NCBI GenBank assembly: GCA_905178155.1 | Contig: CAJINV010000008.1 | Coordinates: forward strand, 3,336,013-3,400,012 | Length of the DNA stretch: 64,000 bases | Reading direction: 5' to 3' | From: Amoebophrya sp. A120 | Lineage: Eukaryota > Sar > Dinophyceae > Syndiniales > Amoebophryaceae | Part shown: positions 22,570 through 33,675 of the stretch, piece by piece | How the letters are laid out: each line of letters opens with the position of its first letter | Position numbering within the stretch: the stretch's first letter is position 1 | The notes under the pieces: model-generated | Database searches by the model: none | Told to the model about the DNA's origin: nothing | Seen by the model: the letters and a program-made list of their open reading frames with translations, nothing else | Made by a program: the position numbers and the translations under genes

Positions 22570-25031
22570 CTTCTCCGCAGCCCTTTTAACGTCGGACTCG
22601 AGGACGATATTCTGGCAACCAAGGATCGTCGTGCCTGGTGTAGAGAAATGAACATGGACATTAAGGAGCAGTCGCCTCAATTCCAGACTATGTGCGATCT
22701 TATTCAATCCTCCAAAAACTGCCTACGCGAGATGCACATGCTGACTACAGAAAAAAAACATCAAAATTCGAACCTAGTGCCTACAGACATAAAATCACTT
22801 AGTGCCTTTACTCAAGATACCACTATCCAGCTCCCGATGTGGTGTGCTCTGGTTCTGCAACCCTGTTGGTTCGTTGCTCTTTCCTGGCGGTCCTGCCGAG
22901 TCAATCAAGCGAAGAAACCGCCCACGGTAAAATTGTTGTGGCTCCGCCGCGCTCTATCAACCAGAAAAGTGCTATACGATAACGGTTTATTTTCACAGAT
23001 TCAGATTGCTTTTACCTGTCTTCATGCATGCTACGGAAGGCATAGTCATTGTCTTTGCATACATTCTTCCGTCACAAATCCCGTTAACGCTGAGGCTGGC
23101 GCTCTTTTCTCTGATATGCTCGAAGACCCTTGCAATCCTCCTCGTGCCTGTTATTGATTGGGTGAAAATTCAGATCGAAAATTCACGAGCCCAGACATCA
23201 TGATACAGTGACATCAATGAACACCAACACAGTCAGAGCCACTCCCAATCCCCCTCCCACAACGATCCGTCGGCAGAGGCGCGACGGCCGATGCTTAAGA
23301 GACCTATAAGCATCCTTGTAGCTGGCATGTGCAACCAACCAGTCGCTGTCGAAAGACATCCGCGGCGACGGCGTGGCTCAACTTATCGATTAACTAGATC
23401 TAAATCTTCTGACGCAAAAAAAAACAAGAAAACGAATAAAGTACTAAAAGTGGTTGCGGCCCGATTCAGCTCTTCTCTTGTCCTGCCTAAGTGGAAGTAA
23501 TCGATCACGAAGAGAAAAATGTTCCCGGCGCCAGTTGTCGTGCAACTCCTCCACGACTACGAGGTGCTGGAGGCGGACAGGACGGCCTCCCGAAGTTCCG
23601 ATGTGACGCGCGCCTCTGTGCCTCTTTGCCGTGCGCCAGAGCCTTTCACGTAAAGTGGTCCGCGGTCTCACCGCGCGAAGTAAGAAGAAGAAGAAGAAAA
23701 AGAAGAAGACTCTGCTCCGTTTCTGCTCTGTTTTTCCGGCACTCGCTTGGGAGCGAAACTCACGCGTCTGCTATGTAAGCTGACGGATCTTCGGCAAACG
23801 CGCAAGCGCTTGGTGCTAGAGTGGGCCTACCACGACAATAGATGCGTGATGACTCAACAGCGACAATGCGTGGCCAAGATTGTTTCAAGCGCCGTCGTGT
23901 TGCACCGTGCTACTCATACTTGTTCAGTATCTCCGCCAGAGAAAAAAAAAGCTTCTGAAGCAAAAGCGTTTTCTTGCTACTGAAATTTGTTTTCAAGATA
24001 ATGAGGATGAGTCCTTTTGTGAGTAACCATATTTTATACGAACTGCTCTCAAAGGCGTCGGCTGTTCGTGATCCACATTATAAGCATCCTTGTGCTTGTC
24101 GTTCGAAGATTGATTACGTATGACGACGATGGATGTGTAACGAAGAGATTACGTATGAAACCGTCTTAGGCGGCGATATGTTCAGGTGACGATAAGTCAT
24201 GGTGACGATGTCTCCCTACGATGAAGGTATGACGATAGCCTGACCATCGATGTGACAAACAACGGTCCTCATCTCCCTTGCGATCTTTTCGTTTTCACAG
24301 CCGTACATGTCCGATTTTTGACATCCACGAGTTCAACGACGCATCTTCATCGTAGTGCACACGATCATTACATCCGATCAAGATCGGAATAAAGATATCC
24401 AAGATCTTTCTGAGTATTTTTTCCGGACGAGGTGCGGAGTGCCCTTCACACCCGCTAAGCTGGATACATAGCGCTGCCTTTTTTAGACGTGGTACCTGAT
24501 TGCGCGGAGAAAACGGGCAGGGAGGCAGCCAGCTGATTTATTGAAATTAACACCTCGGGTCGTGCTCGTGTCCCATTCTTGGAGTTCCACCCGGTACCAA
24601 GAAGACGGACACTTTCGCTTCACCAGCAGTTGCGACACAAGTTTTGCTGTCCTGTCAGTCCTTGAGCTTTCAATTTTTCTATAGTAAGTACACAAAAATA
24701 GCCAGCAACGGCGCAACTTTCTGGTGTCGCCCGGTATGCTGAGCCTAGTCTGGCTAAAGAACCTGTGTCCATTGATTTGCTACATTGAATGTCCATACAC
24801 AGAGTCAGTAACGGGGTGGTTTTTATTTGCATCATCATACAATAAAGTCACTCTTTTGATATCTTCAATAGCCTCTTCTCTGGCGTAGCTCTCGGCCCCA
24901 AATGGGATGGCTCACTTTTCTAGTTATTTTTCATTATTTCTGCAGAAACACGAACAGAATCATATCTAAACTTCTGTAGCAAAATGCAACAATTCATCCA
25001 GCTCGGCGAAACAACTTTTCCTTCGTCCCTC
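22570..25031. other. Intergenic, about 2.5 kb
   Basis: No gene supported. A plus-strand ATG at 23519 starts a 43-codon frame (MFPAPVVVQLLHDYEVLEAD) followed by a GT, and a second frame is open at 23747-23983, but the two do not join in phase. At 24090-24260 there are short repeats of gattacgtatga and tgacgat. The remainder is AT-rich. Confidence 0.35.
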
Positions 25032-26082
25032 TCAATCATCCCACCGCCGCAACATCCTTTGGCGCTTCGGTCGTTTCTGGAGCTGTTCTTCTTCCGGCGT
25101 CGCGGTGGCCCCGACTTCCTGCTCCACGGTCCTCGCACTGTTGTATCCAGTCACAACTTGTTCCTGCAGAAACGACAGCGCGGAAGCCAGGTAGGACTTG
25201 TTCTCCGCGTTCTGTTCTGCGCCGTTTGACGCTTGCGGTGGTCGGGCCTCACTTCCTTCTTCCGTGAATGAGGTCGACGTGGATGCTGCTCTCTTGCCTC
25301 CACCGCCGGTCGTCGACAAAACTGCACCAGCTCGTGCAGCATCAGCAGGCGCTTCTTGTTCTTTCCCTAGAGCGGCCCCGGAAACTACCACACCTCTTTC
25401 AGAGGACAATGCCGCGCCTGCTGCGGAGTGCTGCGCGTCGTCCACAGGCGGAGTGGAGGCAGCTGGTGGTGGTGGTGGTGGTGGCGCTGCGCTATGACCA
25501 TCGCGCATAGAGGCGGTTCCCGCTTTTTCTCCACCAGCAGCAGGAACAGCCGCTGCTGTCGTGCGGTCACGACCATCCATTTTCGTACTTGAGTCGCCCT
25601 TCACCTCAACCGCCGACGCAGTGGCTATCGTCTTGAAAAGTGCCCCGGCCCCAGATAGTGTCGTCCATGTCGAATCTCATTTGCATAATTTGCATCCGTG
25701 TATCTATCAGCATGTCAAATTTTCGGGCCAGACTTTATTATACCAAGAATCTGCACTGTACAGCACCGCATTGCACACGAGATCTGTCGCGTTATGTTCA
25801 AAAACTGAGTCACATTGTGCAACAAAATAGGTCGTATTCCTATGTATTCGTATTTCTGCGATACAAAAAGCTTTCATGTGGAACGTTTGCGACGCAAACT
25901 CTTCGGTCTTCTGGAAGAGGGGCACTTGTTTTCACTTTGATAGCGGCTTCCTCTCCTCCGCCGCTGAACGCCTCGCTGTTTTGGGCCGCGTTTTTCGCTT
26001 GGAGCTGGTACACGTTGCCACTGGTTTCCGCCTGGTGGACAGCGTCTGTTGAAACAATGCGAGAAAATGAAAATGAAAACAT
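25032..26082 (-). CDS. Hypothetical Ala-rich protein, two exons
   Basis: Exon 1 runs from an ATG at 26082 to 25943. Removing introner 32 and one duplicated flank joins it in frame to exon 2 (25620-25032), for 242 residues in total. The protein is Ala/Gly/Ser-rich with a poly-Pro run and ends in a basic segment (KRPKRQRMLRRWDD). An ATTGTTTCAACAG just inside exon 1 could instead be a GT-AG acceptor, so the N-terminus is uncertain. No recognised domain. The basic tail could be a nuclear signal; this is a guess. Confidence 0.5.
25626..25942. mobile_element. Introner 32, tgaaaagtgcccc type
   Basis: Begins tatcgtcttgaaaagtgccc and ends gggcacttgttttcactttgata, inverted copies of the tgaaaaatgcccccacccc family tips. 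Flanks gtggc/gcggc differ by one base. Excision joins GEEAA to ASAVEV in frame. Confidence 0.8.
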
Positions 26083-26393
26083 GATCCATCCTCAAATGCA
26101 GCCGCGCTGCTTTCCTATTCCTCAGTTGATATAATTCGTCGTCCTGCATTAAGTAACAGCATGAAGATCTTTTTCTTTATGCATGTAGTGAATCAGGAGC
26201 AACCGTGATAGGTGACACTGGTAGTGCCTGCGTCTCCTTTTAAATTGCAACTATGCGGGTTGTCCGCGGTAAAAAAACCACCACGAGCACGATGTTCTCA
26301 CGTGGTGCAATCCCATTCATTCGTGGTGGACTACACAAAATCGACTTCCCGCATACTTGCCATTCGAATTTGAAAAAAACAATTATGCAAAAT

Positions 26394-27493
26394 TCAATTA
26401 TTACCGGACCCCGCTCGCGCTGGGTTCGCATTGTACTTTTTCAGCACCGCGTCGTGTACGAGCTCCGCCCACTGGTCCACGGCCTCATGCAGCGGGGAAT
26501 TCTCCGGAAGCTCCTTCCCCAAGGCCTGCAGTAGGTTTTTCCTATCAAATGCAAAAGTGTCTGGGTCTGGAATGTGATGCTAACTCTGGCCTCTAAAAAA
26601 ATCTGTATTGCATGATCAGCAAGAGGAGTCTAGTTTGTGCTACGCGCGGAGGGCATTTGTCATGCGGATTAGGCATCAGGAAGCCCTCTAAAAATCTGTC
26701 ATGCTAGGTCATGCATTACAGACATCCTGGGTCATGCAAAATATGCATGACAAACCCGGCAACATTCCAGACCCAGACATTTTTGCATTCGATATTTCCG
26801 GACCGATTCCAATTCTTTCATGTCCTCCACGTACATGGATACCGCGTGGGCCAGCTCCGCGCCCTTCTGCTGCAGCACCAGCGCGGTGGCCTCTTTCAGC
26901 GAGTCCTTAATTTCCCCATCCACACTGTGGCCCAGCAGCGTTCTATCCGGTGGAAAAATGAAAATCCCTCCTAGGCCTACGCACCATAAGTACAACCTCA
27001 AAAAAAAATCATAGTGCCCGAGTTGAGTGGCTCTGTTCTTGTAGTGCACCAGTCCACCGAGTTGCATGATTGCAAGAAGGCAAAGCTACCAGCGAAGAAG
27101 CGGGACAATACTTGTCGTAGATTGCGTGGGCATCAATTTTTCCTGTTCTCTACTTTCGGCATGGTGCGTCACACGACCTAGTAGAGAACCACTGCAAGAA
27201 ATCTATTCCGTTTCGAAATCTCCCTTCTAAGCTTCACCATATGTTAATGTTCTTCGCAAGTTGATTTGTGGTGACGAATCATGCAAAACATCAAGCGCCT
27301 ATTGTTCACGGTACAGACACGTGTCGGGGGAGTAGGGTTTTCCTGTTTGATACATATCCCGAATGTCGGAGAGCTGGGCGTCGGAAGCCGCGAACAAGTT
27401 GTCTTTCCACTCCTGGCCGCGGCTGCATAGTGGGAACGTCGCTGCTACGACACAAGCGACCACGAAGCTGCAACTGCTACGAAGGCGATGCAT
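26394..27493 (-). CDS. Small secreted protein, three exons
   Basis: Exons 27493-27353, 26938-26795 and 26537-26394 sum to 429 nt and read as 142 residues with no stop until TGA. Residues 1-24 form a signal peptide (basic MHRLR, a hydrophobic SFVVACVVAATF core, CSRG cleavage area). The mature part is helical and acidic (DSLKEATALVLQQKGAELAHAV) with no cysteines after the signal. Two introners (11 and 12) are the only introns. No family is recognised. The protein probably enters the secretory pathway. Confidence 0.7.
26543..26794. mobile_element. Introner 11, tgtctgggtctggaa family
   Basis: Tips tatcaaatgcaaaagtgtct and agacatttttgcattcgata are inverted copies. The duplication tttcc is perfect (26538-26542 and 26795-26799). 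Excision joins SVRK to NLLQ. The body is highly similar to introner 3, indicating recent common ancestry. Confidence 0.93.
26944..27352. mobile_element. Introner 12, ggaaaaatcccc family, older copy
   Basis: Begins tatccggtggaaaaatgaaa and ends gggttttcctgtttgata. Flanks cgttc/catat no longer match. Excision joins IRDM to LLGH in frame. Confidence 0.75.
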
Positions 27494-28205
27494 CGTGCGA
27501 TCTCTCCTGGGTTGGGGGCCTCTAGATGGACCGAATGTAAAATTATTGTGGTGTTAAATTATTCCCGAGGGCAACTACTACCTGTTGCGAAAGAGCATCA
27601 CTTTCACTAGGTTCGAAGAAATGATGAAGTGCACCGCCAAACTACTACCACTCACGAGCTTCAAGACAGAAGATAGCAACGATGCCGTCAGTTTTACTGT
27701 GTCGAAAAAGTTCTAGCTGCCGAGACTCGCAAGAATGAAGGGGTCTTTCTGCTAGTAAAACAGACAATGGTAGGTAGTGCGGAACTCCTGAACTGCATTG
27801 CCATTAACGTCATCAAATCTCTCTCGTTCCACTTCCTCTGTCGAAGCCTGAGCGGTCAGATCATCGATGAAGATTGCGCGAGCCTTCCCATCAACCATGC
27901 CCTGTTCATCACGCACACGCGATTGAAAGTGCTATCTACTATATTCCGCATCTCTGCTCGAAGATTTCACGCTCTCGAAGATACGAATAACAGAAACGCG
28001 CCACAGTCTGCTTCTTTCTGACGATGACCTCCCCACACGACGACGCGTGCTGTTTGTCATGCAGTCATTGGAACAAAAATACTACAGAAACTACGACAGG
28101 AACGGCAATCTTCTGACAAAGTGAAAATAACGAACAAGAGGACCACATTCACGGCCTGTGTATCTGTCTGACGTAGGTACTTGTACTTCCTCTCTCTCTC
28201 TCTCT
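27494..28205. other. Intergenic, about 0.7 kb
   Basis: Nothing recognisable. A short CT-rich run (ctctctctctctct) lies at 28190-28204, next to the 3' end of the following minus-strand exon. Confidence 0.4.
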
Positions 28206-28670
28206 TTATAGAACCTTCCAATCGATAATGCAACTGGTCGCGTCGTACAGATTTTTCATTTCACAGTGTACCAAGGGGAACGTGAATCGTGGGGCTTTTT
28301 GAACGTCGTCGGAACCGGACAAGGAGGCCGAACGTTCTTCGCACTCGGTGCGGATCGGCAACGGAATGTCATGGACAAGTGTGTGCACGAATTCGAAATT
28401 CCCCTGCTCCGCGAAGTACGCCCGTGCCGGTGCGGCGGGCGCGTGACAGATTCCAAATTGGTCGACGAGCAGAATCAATACTGGCGCCTCGGGCTGGTCA
28501 AGTCGTCTCGTGGTTGTACAAGTGAACTTGTGGTGCGCCGCAAGAACGTCGTTATTTTCTACTACGCTCTTGTTTTCATCCCCGGCGACCGATGCCAGCT
28601 GAAGGTCCTCCTGTTCCTTCTCCAAAAAAACTAGTACCTTCGACACCGCGTCTACGTCTATCCCATTCCA
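28206..28670 (-). CDS. Unknown exon, 5' end missing
   Basis: The open frame encodes about 155 residues ending in IIDWKVL and TAA. It has plausible protein composition (KVLVFLEKEQEDLQLASVAG, then a hydrophobic strand PVLILLVDQFG). There is no in-frame ATG at its 5' end, so at least one upstream exon must exist between 28670 and 28922, or the start is non-standard. No family is recognised. The junction could not be located. Confidence 0.4.
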   Translation of the reverse strand, partial: WNGIDVDAVSKVLVFLEKEQEDLQLASVAGDENKSVVENNDVLAAHHKFTCTTTRRLDQPEAPVLILLVDQFGICHAPAAPARAYFAEQGNFEFVHTLVHDIPLPIRTECEERSASLSGSDDVQKAPRFTFPLVHCEMKNLYDATSCIIDWKVL

Positions 28671-28922
28671 AAATGTCGCGCAGTAGTTCACCCCAATAGA
28701 TTATTTGTCATACACAACATTGCATCAGCGAGCAAGAGTCACAAAAACGGCGTAAAACTTCATCGTCGAATTCCGCCCAACGAGAAGGTTTCCTAGAAGT
28801 CGTTCTCATCATCGTACTTGCATATGGTATTGCGAGAGCAGTTCAGTTCAACTGGTTCCAATCGGAAAGTTGAGAAAATGAATTAGTGATGCAAGTTTGA
28901 CATTGACCAAGCAGAGACCACC

Positions 28923-30197
28923 TTACACTGCGTGAGCGTGTCCAGAGTTGTCACCTCGGAACAAGATCCTAAGCAAACCTTCTAGAAAGATCTGTCTTGC
29001 ACGAGAAGCCAAATAGTGATCTTGACTACGGGTTCTCCTGCACGACGTTCTTTTCACACCGGGCATACCACTTCCGGGGTATTCGATGCTCTGCGTTTGT
29101 GCGGCGAGGAAGGTTTTCCGCCTGCTCAAGGTCATCGCTCCTGCGACCAAAAAGAGCGGGTGGTAATGCGGCTTTCCCTGGCGCTGCGCCGCGATCTCGC
29201 GATGCTTCTCACGGATGCGTTCGTAGAGGGCACGAAAGCTCTCGGCGTGGGGGAGGGGAGAGGTGCGTGCTCGTGCTTGATCCGGCGACAGAACATCCAT
29301 ATCTAGCTCCGCATTGTTGCTCTCCCGCTGGACGACCGGCTCGCAACACTTGCTGACCTCCCCCCCGAAGGCTTCGCAGTCGTCCCGCTTCTGGCCGATG
29401 AAACAGCACCGGAACCGCCACAGGTCCTGCATAAAACAAACCGTGTGCCGCCAGGAAGTGTTCGTTCTAGTACAGCTTGTCGTGTGGTCATCTACAACCC
29501 GAACATTGTCTGGATCTGCATCAGCGTCAAGCACTGCGGAATCACAAGAACTCGCCCCATTTTTACTAACCTCCCCTTTTGAGGCCACGAGGTAGATGGG
29601 AACCCTTTTCTCGTAAATGCCAAAATGCTCCGCCATGAACTCGCGGCACATCGCCCCCGGGGCGATGAAGTCGGGGCTGTCGGTCAGGATTACCAACTGC
29701 TGCACATCCGCGTCTTGGTCCACGGTTCGCAAATGCGTGAGAGCGACCCGCTCCGCACAGACCCCGGAGCACAGCCCGGTGGATTCCATGTTGGCCCCGA
29801 CGGCAATTTGTGCCGTACTATCGAAGCATCGGGAATCGGGCTCCAGAGAACCGGCGGCAGTCTCTTGCACCGAGTCCCCGTCCCCCGCAGAACGTGCTCC
29901 TTTGGACGGAAAATACCGGACCAAGCAAACCACACGAAACTGCGACCCCTCGGGTTTGCGCAACCGGTTCTTCTCCCACTCCGCCCGGTGTATCAACGCA
30001 AGAAGCTCGTCGTTATCGAGGAGGAGGCGGTTTTTTCCGTCCATGTTTCTGCGTTCTTCGGTACTGCTAGTACCATAGGCTTTCTTGCACTGCAAGCTTG
30101 TTTCGGTATCGACTACCTCGGCTGTAGCTGCAGCGCTGCCAGGTTGCACTTCTCTTAGCAAGTGCTCCGCCATCTTTTGCCGCTTGCAGTTGGTCAT
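28923..30197 (-). CDS. Cytidine-deaminase-like protein with altered zinc site
   Basis: The start is the ATG at 30197 (MTNCKRQKMAEHLL), giving 424 residues and no introns. Residues about 135-160 carry GLCSGVCAERVALTHL, the cytidine deaminase signature with the CAE zinc-ligand/proton-shuttle triad. About 30 residues on, the second signature reads APGAMCREF where the family has PCxxCR. The second zinc Cys is therefore Gly, while the third Cys is kept. The C-terminal half includes HPLFLVAGAMTL and AAQTQSIEY, resembling the trailing domain of some algal and fungal deaminase-like proteins, and then a basic tail. In active enzymes zinc is held by three ligands, so this may be inactive, re-liganded, or differently specific. 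Family membership is fairly clear; activity is not. Confidence 0.65.
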   Translation of the reverse strand: MTNCKRQKMAEHLLREVQPGSAAATAEVVDTETSLQCKKAYGTSSTEERRNMDGKNRLLLDNDELLALIHRAEWEKNRLRKPEGSQFRVVCLVRYFPSKGARSAGDGDSVQETAAGSLEPDSRCFDSTAQIAVGANMESTGLCSGVCAERVALTHLRTVDQDADVQQLVILTDSPDFIAPGAMCREFMAEHFGIYEKRVPIYLVASKGEVSKNGASSCDSAVLDADADPDNVRVVDDHTTSCTRTNTSWRHTVCFMQDLWRFRCCFIGQKRDDCEAFGGEVSKCCEPVVQRESNNAELDMDVLSPDQARARTSPLPHAESFRALYERIREKHREIAAQRQGKPHYHPLFLVAGAMTLSRRKTFLAAQTQSIEYPGSGMPGVKRTSCRRTRSQDHYLASRARQIFLEGLLRILFRGDNSGHAHAV

Positions 30198-30781
30198 AGT
30201 TTCTTGCTTCTGTAGTGGTAGCGAGCGGCGAAGGGAAATGCTTCTGCAGTCAAGTGCCGGAAGATGTTTGACCGTGCAAATCAAGAAGCGCCACAACTGT
30301 CAAGAATGCGAAGACGATTTGGCAATAAAAAGAGATTTCTATATGCAGCGAAAACCTGAACCAAGGCACAGAACGATCAAGATCGAGATACTTGAATGCA
30401 AGAATAATCAAAAACAAGTTTCCCTACGCGCGACGTTTGCCTCATCTTACCACTGAACAGGAACTGCAACCATCTGAAAGCGCATCATGATCTCAGAGGA
30501 TAGATCCATCATATTGGACATCCGCAAACACAAAAAAGAAAATGAAAAACTGCTCCGTTCTTCTTCCGAGCGAACACTTTTGTGTGTCACAAAAAGATAT
30601 CACACTCCGTCGGCAGTTTTTTCACAAGATAACTCGGCTATGAAACCGTTTTGTAAAAAGCAGTCTCGAGGCAGGTCGTGCGGGCGAGACGAGTGAATTT
30701 ACTGTATGATAAACATGTTTTCATCTCCTAATTTCGCCAAGTCATTTGAAGGGACCTTTTCTGTGAACAAGCTGCTGCAGC
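30198..30781. other. Intergenic, about 0.6 kb
   Basis: AT-rich. No feature identified beyond the 5' flank of the deaminase-like gene and the 3' flank of the oxygenase-like gene. Confidence 0.4.
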
Positions 30782-33675
30782 TCACATCATCCTGTAGTAG
30801 CCGCCGTTGGAGAAGGAGACTTTCCCGTCGGCCTTCTTCCACGTGTCGCAGTAGAGGAAGGAGGGCACCACCCGGAGGTCCAGGGATACGCGGGAAAATT
30901 CCGTCTCGTTCAGCTTGGTGAAGTGCAGGTTTTGGTTTCCGTAAAACTGCACCACCTCGCCGTACCCGCAGCAAAACGGCGCGAAATCCTTCCGGCCCGG
31001 CTGCGACTCCGCGAACAGGCTGTTGGACGCGAACACCCGGTGGCTCACGGGCCACCAGAAGTTGATTTCCCCGGGTTGGTGGTAGTAATCCGCGTCCGTG
31101 TGCGGAATCCCCAGCGGCTTCACGTCCTTCACGTGCGCCCGCAGGGAGGGTTCGTACTGGTAAAAAACTTTGAAGTCCTCCAAAAGCTGCGCGATCATCT
31201 GCTCCTGCTGCTCCGATGCTGCAGTTGTGCTTCTTTCCCGGGCTGCGGCTGAAATAACCGGTGCGGTTTCCGGAGCGCAACTGGAGTCATGATCCCCCTC
31301 TAGTTGTACCATCATTGCCTCCTCGTTCCTTGTTCCGCGGCCTCCTCGTTCCCACGACCCGCATTCCGGCTTTCGGTTCTGGGCCAGACAGTCCAGCAAA
31401 TACTCCCTGTACTGCTCTTTCAACCGCGGCTTGATCACTTCCCGCATGAACTTCTCGAACAAAGCATCTATCCGCTTGCGAAATGTCGGTTCCTTCAGTG
31501 CGTACATCCAGCCCCGACGGAAGGGATCGTGCCCCGACCGCGGCGGAAACTTCGCCATGTTCTTCCCCTGTGCGGTGAGGTGAATCAGCGAGAGCTGAAA
31601 GTCGGGCCGCTGCTGCATGCTCTCCGCAAAAGTTTGCCTGCGCTGGTCGAGGTCAATGCGGTGCAAGTCTTCCTCGCGGTGGTCGTGATCCTGGTCCCCT
31701 GCCCCAGTTCTTGCTACAATTGTACTACAACTGCTGCCCCTCATCTCGACATCGTCGGCCAGGTCGTCCAGAACAAGCGACCCAGTCAACAGCGGGCCCT
31801 CACCTCTGCTGCGCGAAGAACTGCTGCGGTTGATGCAGCTGCTCTCCGTAGAGGTAGACTGCAGTGCAGCTGTCCGAGGACAAGCCCCGCAGCTGCGATC
31901 TTCCGACACAGGTGACGATCCCGTGGACCACGGAGTAGAAACCTCCGACCTCGATGAAACTTGGCCGCCTGTTGTCGTCTTCGCACTACAAACTTCAGTC
32001 GACGAGTCGCTGTTACTGTTTTTTATCGGCGTGCTACTTTCCACCGCCGCATGTACAAGATGTTTCTGTTCTTGAGCTTGTTGATCATTCCCACTTAATA
32101 TCAGACTTACGGGGGAAGTCGACCCGAGCACTTGTCCTGGCAGCAGACTAGTAGCTCCAGCGGTATGATGAAAATAATCCTCAACGCCATCGTCCTGGGG
32201 ACGAGATGCTGTTTTTGATGACGTAGCGGAGCTGCAGCTTTGGTCGCGCCGTCCTTCTGGAGTTATGGAGGCTGAAGTTGTAGTTGTACCACTAGAGTAG
32301 AATGATTTTTCACAGCAACCCGACCGATCGTTCCGGTTACTCTCCGCCCGCCGATTGTAGCAGTGCACGGAAGTTCGTCGATTTACGGCACTCGGCAGCA
32401 CGCCATGCTGCTGCTGCTCAGACGCGGAGGTAAAACTTTTATTTCCCGTGATACTTGTCTCATAACCTTGGGTAGGTGCAGCAGCTGCTCCGCGATCGCG
32501 TTCTTCTTGTTTCACTGAAAATAAGCCGCAGCTGCTCGACTCTCCGGCAGGAGCCACAGCACCGCGATGGTGCGGCCCCTCATGATGCACACGAGGACCA
32601 CTCAAAGTAGGGGATGAAGATGATGAAGATGAACACGACGACGACCTTGTTACAGCCAAATCTTCAGCGGCTTGTAGGCAGGAGGTAGCTCTTTTGCAAT
32701 TATTTTCCCGCCCTATCGGGGAGGTGGTCGGTCTAGAAATTACAGCTGCGCCGTCTTCATTCATACTGATCTTCTCCTCTGCTGCCGACGTAATTCCATT
32801 TGAGCTGCTGGTTCTTTTGGTCGTTCTTCTGTTCGCTTCCTCCTGAAGATCATAGTACTCTTCCACAATCTCTCTGCGATCCGGGCCCCAGGAGCTCACG
32901 TGCTTCTCGAAAACGTCGCTCACCAGGTCGGCAAACGGAAACTCGGCGGCATCGAAGGAGAACAGGCTGGTGGCACTGAAAATGGTGTTTTTGATATCCA
33001 CCACGTGCTCCGGGTTATATTTTTGTAGGTCGAACGCCTTTATGGATTGTAAAAATGTCTGGGTCTGGAAGGATGCGAGCTTGTGATGCGCATTTCACAA
33101 CACAGACAAATCTCTCATGCATAGGCAGCAAAGGGTGCCCATTTCCTGTCACCAAAATGGGGGATTTGTCATGCGGAATAAGCAATGCGGAAGCTTGTCG
33201 AAATCTGTGATGCTAGGGCTTCCATGACAGACATTTTGTGTCATGCAAAAACAGCATGACAAAAATCTGCATTCTTCCAGACCCAGACATTCTTACATTT
33301 GATAGCCTTCCGCCGACACTCGATGTTGGGCACGGGGATCGCACAATCATAGTAGTCAAACGCCGGCTGCGTCTTGGGCAGGGCTTCGATCAGATCCGAC
33401 AACGTGGCTGCCGTGTCGCTGCTCGGAAGGCGGACCATACTTGTCCTGTTGTTCTCGTCGTAGTTTACTGTCCTGGCGCTGATGTCATCTTGTCTAGTCG
33501 TACTAATATTATCGTCAGAGCCCCCGCAATCAATCGTCGTCGTAGCAGCTATTTTCAGTATTCCGTGCTCTTCGAGGGACGCCGCCAAAACCCTCCTGTC
33601 CTTGGCCTTCATCATTTTTTTCTTGTCGCGCATGCTTTGTTTTTTCGTCTGCCGCTTGCTAGTCGTGGAGGACAT
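30782..33675 (-). CDS. Putative 2-oxoglutarate/Fe(II) oxygenase, StrG-like
   Basis: Two exons (33675-33305 and 33035-30782) join across introner 13 into 874 codons. The first residues are basic, followed by a conserved-looking block around the junction (ECRRKA-FDLQKYNPEHV) and a long Ser/Thr-rich insertion at about residues 170-560. The C-terminal catalytic-type region has an HTD triplet near residue 767 and PGEINFWWPVS. It then has NSLFAESQPGRKDF, a distal His in NLHFTKLNET near 830, and SRVSLDLRVVP near 844. This H-x-D...H...R order and the wording around it match StrG-like and phytanoyl-CoA-dioxygenase-related proteins that use Fe(II) and 2-oxoglutarate. The substrate is unknown. It ends YYRMM, TGA. 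Confidence 0.65.
33041..33304. mobile_element. Introner 13, tgtctgggtctggaag family
   Basis: Begins tatggattgtaaaaatgtct and ends agacattcttacatttgata. The duplication gcctt is perfect (33036-33040 and 33305-33309). Excision joins CRRKA to FDLQ. Confidence 0.93.

Noticed and set aside
23519-23983. Possible two-exon plus-strand gene
   Set aside because: The two frames do not join in phase with any visible GT-AG or introner boundary, and no domain is seen.
24090-24260. Repeated tgacgat and gattacgtatga words as a CRISPR-like array
   Set aside because: Repeats are short, irregular and without uniform spacers, and the host is eukaryotic.
28640-28680. Introner tip (tatcccattccaaaatg) at the 5' end of the unknown exon
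   Set aside because: No matching inverted partner or duplicated flank found upstream.
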